Of a stretch of DNA of 64,000 bases, positions 53,692-61,221 are shown piece after piece (the first letter of the stretch is position 1; every line of letters starts with the position of its first letter). The stretch covers positions 322,746-386,745 of the forward strand of contig JAJEGN010000012.1 of assembly GCA_022819855.1 (NCBI GenBank), in the 5' to 3' direction. Source of the stretch: Gammaproteobacteria bacterium (GTDB lineage Bacteria > Pseudomonadota > Gammaproteobacteria > Steroidobacterales > Rariloculaceae). The notes under the pieces were generated by a model. It made no database searches. It saw nothing but the letters and a program-made list of their open reading frames with translations, and had not been told where the DNA came from. Made by a program: the position numbers and the translations under genes.

Positions 53692-54441
53692 TCAGGCCGG
53701 GCACTGGCGCAAGAGCTCATAGAGCAGGACGCCGCAGGCAACCGATACGTTCAGGCTGGAGACGGCGCCGTGCATCGGAATCGCCACAAGTTCGTCGCAG
53801 GACTCCCGCGTCAGGCGTCGGAGTCCCTGTCCTTCGCCGCCGACGACGACCGCGAGCGGCGTGCGCCACTCATATTCGTACAGGGACCGCTGCGCGGAGC
53901 CATCGGCGCCGACGATCCAGACGCCGGCGTCCTTGAGCCAGGCGAGCGTTCGCGCGAGGTTCGGAGCGCGGTATACCGGGACGGTTTCGGCGGCGCCGGT
54001 TGCCGCTTTTCGTGCAGCGGCGGTCAGCCCGCTTGCGCGTGTCCTCGGAACGATCACCGCATCGACAGCCGATGCGTCGGCCGTGCGCAGACAGGCGCCG
54101 AGATTGCGCGGGTCCTCGACGCGATCGAGCGCGAGCAGCCGGAGCGAGCGACCGCGGTCGACGACCAGCGCCTCAAGTTCGCGCACGGTGAATTCCTGCG
54201 CCGCCCGCACTTCGATGACGACGCCCTGGTGCCTGCCGTTGCCCGTTTTCAGATCGAGTGCTGAACGGGACACGCGCTCGAGCTGCATGCCCTGCGCTTC
54301 AAGCGCCGCCGCGATTCCGGCCAGCCGGTCACCTGCCGCGTTCTCCTGCAGCCAGGCCTTGTCGACAGCTTCCGGCCGCCTGTCGAGCACGGTTTTCACG
54401 GCATGGATGCCGTAGACGAGCCGTCCCCTGGAATCACTCAC
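53692..54441 (-). CDS. rlmB: 23S rRNA (guanosine-2'-O-)-methyltransferase RlmB
   Basis: A 249-residue SpoU-type SPOUT enzyme that methylates G2251 of 23S rRNA. It has the substrate-binding L30e-like N-domain (LVYGIHAVKTVLDRRPEAVD) and the knot motifs LLALDRVEDPRNLGACLRTA, VVVGGEGQGLRRLTRE and IPMHGAVSSLNVSVACGVLL. The start is a GTG at 54441 overlapping the rnr stop by eight bases (GTGAGTGA). Confidence 0.95.
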   Translation of the reverse strand: MSDSRGRLVYGIHAVKTVLDRRPEAVDKAWLQENAAGDRLAGIAAALEAQGMQLERVSRSALDLKTGNGRHQGVVIEVRAAQEFTVRELEALVVDRGRSLRLLALDRVEDPRNLGACLRTADASAVDAVIVPRTRASGLTAAARKAATGAAETVPVYRAPNLARTLAWLKDAGVWIVGADGSAQRSLYEYEWRTPLAVVVGGEGQGLRRLTRESCDELVAIPMHGAVSSLNVSVACGVLLYELLRQCPA

Positions 54442-56275
54442 GCCGACGCCGCCTCCCCCGTACGGAACGTTTCGCAGGTCCGCTCGAATCAACCGGAACG
54501 AAGTCGATCTTGCGTTCCTCGACATTGACCCCGGCGAGCCGGACTTCGAGCGTATCGGCCAGGAGGTAGCGAGCGCCACCGCGTTCCCCCTCGAGCATCA
54601 TCCCGGAAGCGTGGCGGCGATAATAGTCGCCCGGCAGTGCGCTCGCGTGCACGAGCCCGTCCACCTGAAGGTCCGGCACACGCACGAAGAGACCAAACGG
54701 CGCAACATGCGTGACGACGACCTCGAACGGCTCGCCGACCCTCCCCTTCATGTAGGCGCACTTGAGTTGTTCCTCGACATCCCATACGGCCTCGTCGGCG
54801 CGCCGCTCGGTCCTGGAACAATGCTCGCCGAGACGTTCCATCTCGGCCAGCGAATACGGATAGCCCTTGTGCCCGCCCGTTTTCGACGACTGCCTCAGCG
54901 ACCACTTCAGGGCTCGGTGCACGAGCAGGTCGGGATAACGGCGGATCGGCGACGTGAAATGCGCGTAGGCGCCGAGCGCGAGCCCGAAGTGACCGACGTT
55001 TCCCGGTTGATAGCGCGCCTGGTTCATCGAGCGCAGGACCAGCTTCTCGACGAGTTCGGCTTCGGGCTGGCCCGCGAGCTTCGCGATCAGTCGGCTGAAC
55101 TTCCGCGGTTCGGGCTTGCCGGGCGGAAGCGCGTCCAGACGCAGCATTCGCAGCAGTGCCGAGATTTCCTCGATGCGATCGGGGTCCGGTCCGACATGCA
55201 CCCGGTACAGGCTCGGCAGGCGTGAACGGCGTATCTGCTTCGCCGCTTCGACGTTGGCGGCGATCATGCACTCCTCGATGATCCGGTGGGTCAGCAGACG
55301 CTCGGTCGGGCGCAGACTTCTGACCTTGCCGCTGGCATCAAGCTCGATCGCGGTTTGCGGCAAGTCGAAGTCGATCGCGCCGCGCCGGCGGCGCGCCTCT
55401 TCCAGGGCCCGCCAGACTGCGCGCAGGTGCTCGAGCCCCGGGACGAGCTTCACGTGCTCGCCTGGCCGCTTCCTGCCGCCCAGAAGCGCCGCGCTTTCCG
55501 AATAGGTCAGGCGCGCCGCCGAACGCATCACGGCCTCGAAAAATCGCGACCGGGTGACCCGGCCGCCGGCGGAAACCTCCATCTCGCAGGCGACACACAG
55601 GCGGTCGACGCCGGGATTGAGCGAGCACAGGCCATTCGACAACGATTCAGGCAGCATCGGCACCACCCGATCGGGGAAGTAGACGGATGTGCCGCGCACA
55701 CGAGCTTCCCTGTCGAACGCGGATCCGAGCTCGACGTAGTGGCTCACGTCCGCAATTGCAACGATGAGGCGCCAGCCCTTGTCCCGCGGCTCGCAATGGA
55801 CCGCGTCGTCAAAGTCCCTGGCGTCGGCGCCGTCGATCGTGACGAGACCGATATCGCGCAGGTCTTCACGCCCTGACGCCGCCGTTCGACTGACGGAACG
55901 CGGAACCTGTGCTGCGGCCTTGATGACGGGCCCGGGCCACTCGTCGGGGATGCCGTGCGCCTTGATCGCGTCGTCCGTTTCGGCGCCCGGCCGGACCCGG
56001 GCGACCACACCGGTGACGAGATCGATACGCCCGGACAGGCCATATTCGAACGCGCGATTCCGGATCAACTGCCCGTCGCGTACCATGGCCTTGAGACGCT
56101 GTTCGAGTGCGCGAAGCTGCCGGGACTCGCGGATGTCGACCGCGGCGCCCAGCGATTCAAGTGTTAGGGGCGCGTCGGCCGCAGCGACGACTTCAAGAAT
56201 CCTGTCGCGTCCGGGGATGCGGTGTGTGTAGCGGCGCTCACGCGTTCGCGCGCCGTAGCGGGAGCGCGACGCCAT
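54434..56275 (-). CDS. rnr: RNase R lacking both cold-shock domains
   Basis: A 613-residue 3'-5' exoribonuclease. It has an N-terminal winged helix (about 25-75), the RNB catalytic domain (LVTIDGADARDFDDAVHCE; VAIADVSHYVELGSAFDREA; LLTHRIIEECMIAANVEAAK; FGLALGAYAHFTSPIRRYPD) and a C-terminal S1 domain (GEPFEVVVTHVAPFGLFVRV). The stretch between winged helix and RNB, where E. coli RNase R (813 aa) has two cold-shock domains, is nearly absent: GLSGRIDLVTGVVARVRPGA runs directly into the pre-RNB IKAHGIPDEWP. It overlaps rlmB by eight bases. Confidence 0.92.
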   Translation of the reverse strand: MASRSRYGARTRERRYTHRIPGRDRILEVVAAADAPLTLESLGAAVDIRESRQLRALEQRLKAMVRDGQLIRNRAFEYGLSGRIDLVTGVVARVRPGAETDDAIKAHGIPDEWPGPVIKAAAQVPRSVSRTAASGREDLRDIGLVTIDGADARDFDDAVHCEPRDKGWRLIVAIADVSHYVELGSAFDREARVRGTSVYFPDRVVPMLPESLSNGLCSLNPGVDRLCVACEMEVSAGGRVTRSRFFEAVMRSAARLTYSESAALLGGRKRPGEHVKLVPGLEHLRAVWRALEEARRRRGAIDFDLPQTAIELDASGKVRSLRPTERLLTHRIIEECMIAANVEAAKQIRRSRLPSLYRVHVGPDPDRIEEISALLRMLRLDALPPGKPEPRKFSRLIAKLAGQPEAELVEKLVLRSMNQARYQPGNVGHFGLALGAYAHFTSPIRRYPDLLVHRALKWSLRQSSKTGGHKGYPYSLAEMERLGEHCSRTERRADEAVWDVEEQLKCAYMKGRVGEPFEVVVTHVAPFGLFVRVPDLQVDGLVHASALPGDYYRRHASGMMLEGERGGARYLLADTLEVRLAGVNVEERKIDFVPVDSSGPAKRSVRGRRRRRE

Positions 56276-56356
56276 CAGCTACGGCCTCGGCGCGTCAACG
56301 ACCGTTTCAGGGACATGAGCGCACAAGAGAGGAACTTGAGCCTGCGCGGCAGGCGC

Positions 56357-57499
56357 CTACCGCTGGATCGAAACAATGTCGTGGCGGGTGAGATCGAGGA
56401 CCGCTTTCTTGAGCGCGTCGGCAGAATAGCTGTCCAGACGTGCGCACAGTGCCTCGAAGCTCAACTCGGTCGAGTCGCTGAGCACCGCGACGATGGTTTG
56501 ACACACGGGTTCCAGTTGGAGCTGCAGTCCGTTCACCAGTAGCTCGCCGGTGTCGAGCGTCGGTACACGAAACGTGGAGAGACTCAGCAAGGAATCACCT
56601 GACAAGGGTGTGGCGGCAACGTCGAGCGCAGCGAGGCTGAACTCGGCGTTCATGCGCTCGCGACCGATCCAGTCCAGTTCGAAAGCATCGGCGTTTGCCG
56701 AATCGAGCAGCACAGCGGCGAGCTCCTGCGCGAGTTCCGAGACGGTTCCCCGGTAATCGGCAGGGGAAAATGCCTTCCGGGCGCCGATCTTTTCTTCGAG
56801 AAGTTTGGCTGACGTCTGAACGACATAGTCGAAAATCGTCGGCGAGTAGGAGCCGACCGAGAGGTGGAAGCTGCCAACCTTGAGCGGTATGACGTGGTGC
56901 CACCAGCCTCGCGGTACGTAGAACACGTCTCCTTCTTCCAGAACGACTTCAATCATCGGGTCCTTCGGGCAGCTATGACCGCTCTTGTCGTTTGTCTGAT
57001 AGGTCAGCGGCAACGGGAAAGTCGGTGGGAAAATCCGCCAGCGTTTGCGACCGATCAGCTGTATGACGAATACGTCGTGCGTATCCCAGTGCTGACCGAA
57101 CGTCCCGTCTCCGGCGAAGCTCAGGTAAGCGTTGCTCGAAGTCCGTGAATTGGCGAAGCGCCCGACCTCGAGACATAGCCGCTTCGCAGCGACGGAATGC
57201 TGTTCGAGCCAGTTGATCACGAGCGTTGCGCCGCGGCCCATGTGCTCGTAGAACCTGGCCTTGTTGAGCACGCGCCGGGATCTGCCGGGCTCCACGATGT
57301 CGTCGACATAGGCCTGTTCGGGAACCTGCCCATGGTGGTACATCCGCATCAGCGGCACCTTCGGTTCCAGTGTATGCAGGAGCTGGTCGACGTCCGACCA
57401 GGCGAAAGGGCGTTCCTGCAACGCGCCCGGAAAGTGATGCGGCTGTTTCTCGAAAACCGTGTCGCGAAATTCCCCGGGCGCGAGACCGAAATCGATCAT
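56357..57499 (-). CDS. Cupin-4 / JmjC-type Fe(II)/2-oxoglutarate oxygenase
   Basis: A 380-residue JmjC-like protein of the PF08007 superfamily, which includes ribosomal-protein hydroxylases. The metal HxD is in FGQHWDTHDVFVIQLIG and the third ligand in VPRGWWHHVIPL. QPHHFPGALQERPFAWSDVD opens the domain. A winged-helix-like part of about 100 residues follows (from residue 275). Two contexts are possible: it could modify a ribosomal protein (rnr-rlmB precede it on the other side), or belong with the peroxidase-fusion and TonB genes to its right; the last are on the same strand, 81 bases away. Confidence 0.85.
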   Translation of the reverse strand: MIDFGLAPGEFRDTVFEKQPHHFPGALQERPFAWSDVDQLLHTLEPKVPLMRMYHHGQVPEQAYVDDIVEPGRSRRVLNKARFYEHMGRGATLVINWLEQHSVAAKRLCLEVGRFANSRTSSNAYLSFAGDGTFGQHWDTHDVFVIQLIGRKRWRIFPPTFPLPLTYQTNDKSGHSCPKDPMIEVVLEEGDVFYVPRGWWHHVIPLKVGSFHLSVGSYSPTIFDYVVQTSAKLLEEKIGARKAFSPADYRGTVSELAQELAAVLLDSANADAFELDWIGRERMNAEFSLAALDVAATPLSGDSLLSLSTFRVPTLDTGELLVNGLQLQLEPVCQTIVAVLSDSTELSFEALCARLDSYSADALKKAVLDLTRHDIVSIQR

Positions 57500-57580
57500 T
57501 GCGATAGCCGATGGCGTCGTGGCAGTCGCCGCGAGACTAGCATACTCGCCGCTCGGGTGTGCCCCTCGCCGAGCCGGTTT

Positions 57581-60500
57581 TCACTGCGCCGGGCACGCCG
57601 AATTGCCGAGGCGTTCGTCGAGCACGACGAATTGATTCGCGGCGACGTCCGTGCAGACCAGCTCGGTGCCGCTCGGCCAGACCACGCGAACCGTATCGGC
57701 CTGACGCGCCTGACCCAGACCGAAATGCAGATCCGGCGTGTTCTGGCTATTGAAGTTGCTGTTTGCCTGACTCAGCCTGAACTGAGTCTGCGCGCCGAAA
57801 TCCTGGCCCACCGCGGCCGCAACGGTAACCCGGGCTCCGATGGCATCGGTGTTCGGGGCTGAGCCCACGAGACGCACGTTCAGGAAGGCTCGGCCCGCCG
57901 CGCTGCCGGACTGGTTTTCGAAGAACTGAAGTCCAGTGGAGTGATCGAGAACGACGATGTCGATATCGCCGTCGCGATCATGATCGAAGCAGGCGATGCC
58001 TCGTCCCTCGGACGGGGCGGCAACGTTCCAGGCCTCCGCCGCTTCGGCAAACGTCCCGTCGCCGTTGTTCATGAAGAGGCGCGCGGGCTTGGCCTGGAAG
58101 GCATCCCTGGTCAGCGCATCGTATTCAGCCTGCGGATCGTTGGGGGGGTCGCTGCTGTACGGGATGTAACCGAAGCCGTTGACGTGAAAGAGATCCGTAA
58201 ATCCGTCATTGTTGAAATCTGCAGCACAGGCGCCCCAGCCCCAGAGACCGTCTCGCAGTCCGGCATCGTCCGTGATGTCCTCAAACGCGATTCGGTTCGC
58301 CGTACTTGCGTTGCGATAGAGCCGGTTGCCGGTCGTACCCCAGTTACCGGCAGCGACGGCCGGACCGTAGATCGAGGTCACGAACCACTCGAGATTGCCG
58401 TCGTTGTCAATGTCGAGCAGCGCGCTGCCCATTCCGTTCTGGTCCGTGATGACCGAACGGTCGGTCTCGTCCACGAAGCGCGGACCGAGTGATGCGCTGC
58501 CTGCGTTGCGCAAGGTCACACTGGTCTCGAAATCGGAGGCTACGACGAGGTCCGTTAGTCCGTCACCGGTGAAATCGGCGAAGGCCGGCGTGAAGTTGAA
58601 GCGCTGATCGACGGCGCTCGATCCGGTACCCGCTTCAGCGTCCAGAGGATAAAGTCTTTCGCCGTCGTTCCTCCAAAGTGCCGGCGCGGTTCCGGCCGTG
58701 CCGTTACCCGACCAATGGCCCAGGTAGACGTAGGGATAAGCGCTCGCATCGAGCGGCGCGAACGAAATCCCGAATGTCGTTCGCGTCATGGGCAGGGCCG
58801 CAACACGCGCGTAGCCCCCTGCTCCACTCTGGGCGTACACGGGCACCGAACCGATCCGGAAGTTTCCGAGCAGAATCTCGCGCCGGTAGTCGCCGTTGAG
58901 ATCGACGCTGGCTGCGCCCGTGTAGTTCGTCTCGCTGATACTCTCGAACAGGTCGAACGCTTCGAATCCCGTGCCGACCAGATTTCGATACGTTCGAACA
59001 CCGGTGCGTTCATCGCCCCCGGCAAAAATCAGATCCGCCCAGCAGTCGCCATCGAGATAGGCCGCCGACACGCCGCCGGCGATCATCGTGATCTCGAAGG
59101 TTGGCGAATATTCGAACCAGGTCTCGAAACTGTAGCCGTGTGTGTCCGTCAGACCGAACGTCCGGTCGTTCCTGCGTGTGAAGGTCTGGCTCCCCGCGTT
59201 GTTGGCGCTGGTGAGGCCGTTCGTGCAATTCCGGACGTCGGAGAACGTCGCGAGTTGTTTTGTGAAAGGAAAAGCGAGCGAAATCTCTTCCGGATAGTCT
59301 TTGGGGCTGCTGGCGTCCAGGTTGACCGGCACTCCCGCGGACCGGTCGCGCACGAACAGGTGGCCGTCCGGATCTTCATCCGCAGACGGAGTCCAGGCGT
59401 CGATACAGTCCGGGTCCGTGACGCACGTGTCGCTCAGCGTTTCGAGGAAGGCAACCAGGCGAACGCTCTCAAACACCAACAGCGGCCGCGCCGGAAGGGA
59501 ACTCTCGCTTACGGCGAAACTTGACGCGTTGAGCGCCGCGCGCGTGTGCGGTTCGGCGTGACCGTAGTCAATTCCGAGCCTGCGGAACTGCTCGAGGTCG
59601 AGCAGGCCGAAATCGAACGTTTCGACGGCGCCGCGGGGGTCCGCATGGTAGACGATCGCATCTTCTAGCGTCGCGAAGCTGCCCGCGTGACCATAGGGCG
59701 CGGTTTCGGCCACGTTCAGGAGACTCGGTGTGCGAAACGCGTAACGATCCGACTCGTCCAGCGTCTCAAGCCAACGGCCGAGGTCAGACCGGTCCGCCCG
59801 CACGAAACCACGGCCGAGCTGAGGAAACCCGACGTTGTGGAACTCTTCGTCCGTGAAGCGATCGCCGGCATGGCATCGGACGCACCCGAGGCCGCCGTCG
59901 TCCGCATCGCGCAAAAACAATAAGGCGCCGCGCTTGGCTTCATCGGAGATCGCACCGGAATTGCCGGCGAGGAAACGGCGCCACGGAGTATCGACGAAGA
60001 TTTGCGAACCCATGTAAGCGCCGAGCGCTCGCTGCACATTCGCGATGGTGACGACTTGTTCCGGGGAGGCCTCGGGCGCATCGAAAGCAAGCCGGAACCT
60101 GCCAAGCCAGTTCACGGGACCGTCCGGATCCATGTTGTATTGGGTATCGACCTCACCGCGCAGCCGGCCCATCACATGCGCTCGAAATTCGTCCGCAGTG
60201 CCGTATTCCGTGTACCGGAATCCGCGCATCTCGTTGTTGTTCGCGATCGGCAGCTTTGCTGAAAACTCAAGTAGTCCTGAAACCGGGCTCGGGTCGCTGC
60301 GCTGTCCGGATTCCGGAGTCTGGATGGGTTGGCCTTTCCCGCCCGGCGCAACGGTGTCTTCGAGTACCGATATCCCGCCGTCGAAGGTCAGCACGCGGTC
60401 GAACAGGGCCGCGTTGAACGTCGTCGTCGTGTTGCGATGGACATTGGGGCCGCCATCGGCGAGTGGATCGAGGTCCCGTGCCGGATCGACTTCGCGGCCC

Positions 60501-61003
60501 GGACCTACCGTCGCGCTGTTTACCGACGCCACTCCGACCGCAAGAGACAGGCCGTCGCTGCCAGCAAAGTCCGGATGGTGACAACTGCCGCACGATACGT
60601 CGTAGCCCGCCGAGAGCGTCTGCGTGAAGAAAAGCAACTGCCCCAGTTTTACGAGCGGGTCGTCGTCGGGGACCGTACGCTCGGCGCCACGAGTTGTCGC
60701 GGGATCGCCGGTCAGTCGCAAGGTCGTAACTGCGACGTCGCGGACATCGTCGTCGAGGCTGCTTCGCATCGGGATGCCCGGTGCCGTGGGCGCCGTGTCT
60801 GAGCCCCCTCCACCGCCGCCACCGCAGCCGGCAATCGTTGCCAGCAACCCGAGGGCCGCCAGGCAGCACAAGTCACGCCACCTGCAGCGCTGCAGGCTAT
60901 CGCGAAAGGCCGAGGCAGCTCCCGCTCCGCTGGATTCCCTGATCCGGAACGTCCGGCAGGCGCCGGGACCTCTTTGACGGGACCGAAGAATTCTCAATAA
61001 CAC
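57581..61003 (-). CDS. Lipoprotein fusing a MauG/CCP-type diheme peroxidase to an FG-GAP propeller and an ASPIC/UnbV domain
   Basis: A single 1140-residue open frame. After a hydrophobic segment with lipobox IAGC (Cys60) and a Gly-rich linker, residues 110-520 are a diheme cytochrome c peroxidase of the MauG/CcpA class: CGSCHH (138-142) and CVRCHA (374-378) bind the hemes, and RTPSLLNVAETAPYGHAGSF is the family block after heme 2. Residues about 640-1040 contain FG-GAP/VCBS repeats with calcium-loop sequences (DFTGDGLTDL, DIDNDGNLEW, DFNNDGFTDL, DHDRDGDIDI). The C-terminus is ASPIC/UnbV (LHFGLGQARQADTVRVVWPSG). The start is a GTG at 61003; the long arginine-rich N-terminus suggests a later start is possible. 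Substrate unknown. Confidence 0.9.
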   Translation of the reverse strand: MLLRILRSRQRGPGACRTFRIRESSGAGAASAFRDSLQRCRWRDLCCLAALGLLATIAGCGGGGGGGSDTAPTAPGIPMRSSLDDDVRDVAVTTLRLTGDPATTRGAERTVPDDDPLVKLGQLLFFTQTLSAGYDVSCGSCHHPDFAGSDGLSLAVGVASVNSATVGPGREVDPARDLDPLADGGPNVHRNTTTTFNAALFDRVLTFDGGISVLEDTVAPGGKGQPIQTPESGQRSDPSPVSGLLEFSAKLPIANNNEMRGFRYTEYGTADEFRAHVMGRLRGEVDTQYNMDPDGPVNWLGRFRLAFDAPEASPEQVVTIANVQRALGAYMGSQIFVDTPWRRFLAGNSGAISDEAKRGALLFLRDADDGGLGCVRCHAGDRFTDEEFHNVGFPQLGRGFVRADRSDLGRWLETLDESDRYAFRTPSLLNVAETAPYGHAGSFATLEDAIVYHADPRGAVETFDFGLLDLEQFRRLGIDYGHAEPHTRAALNASSFAVSESSLPARPLLVFESVRLVAFLETLSDTCVTDPDCIDAWTPSADEDPDGHLFVRDRSAGVPVNLDASSPKDYPEEISLAFPFTKQLATFSDVRNCTNGLTSANNAGSQTFTRRNDRTFGLTDTHGYSFETWFEYSPTFEITMIAGGVSAAYLDGDCWADLIFAGGDERTGVRTYRNLVGTGFEAFDLFESISETNYTGAASVDLNGDYRREILLGNFRIGSVPVYAQSGAGGYARVAALPMTRTTFGISFAPLDASAYPYVYLGHWSGNGTAGTAPALWRNDGERLYPLDAEAGTGSSAVDQRFNFTPAFADFTGDGLTDLVVASDFETSVTLRNAGSASLGPRFVDETDRSVITDQNGMGSALLDIDNDGNLEWFVTSIYGPAVAAGNWGTTGNRLYRNASTANRIAFEDITDDAGLRDGLWGWGACAADFNNDGFTDLFHVNGFGYIPYSSDPPNDPQAEYDALTRDAFQAKPARLFMNNGDGTFAEAAEAWNVAAPSEGRGIACFDHDRDGDIDIVVLDHSTGLQFFENQSGSAAGRAFLNVRLVGSAPNTDAIGARVTVAAAVGQDFGAQTQFRLSQANSNFNSQNTPDLHFGLGQARQADTVRVVWPSGTELVCTDVAANQFVVLDERLGNSACPAQ

Positions 61004-61221
61004 GTTTCGGTGGTCCGCTGTTGACGAGCAAGTGGTGCTGCTTCACCACAAACGGCGCCCATTGCGAGCTCAGGGCCGCCTTGCAATAACATCAGACAAT
61101 TTTTATTATGCCAAAACAGACAATACGGGGCGCATTTGTTGTTCGATTGCAACAGATAAGGATGTCGCGGCGTCCCGGTTCGACGAATTGGTCAGTGCCT
61201 TTCTCGAGGAGGATACAGGTC

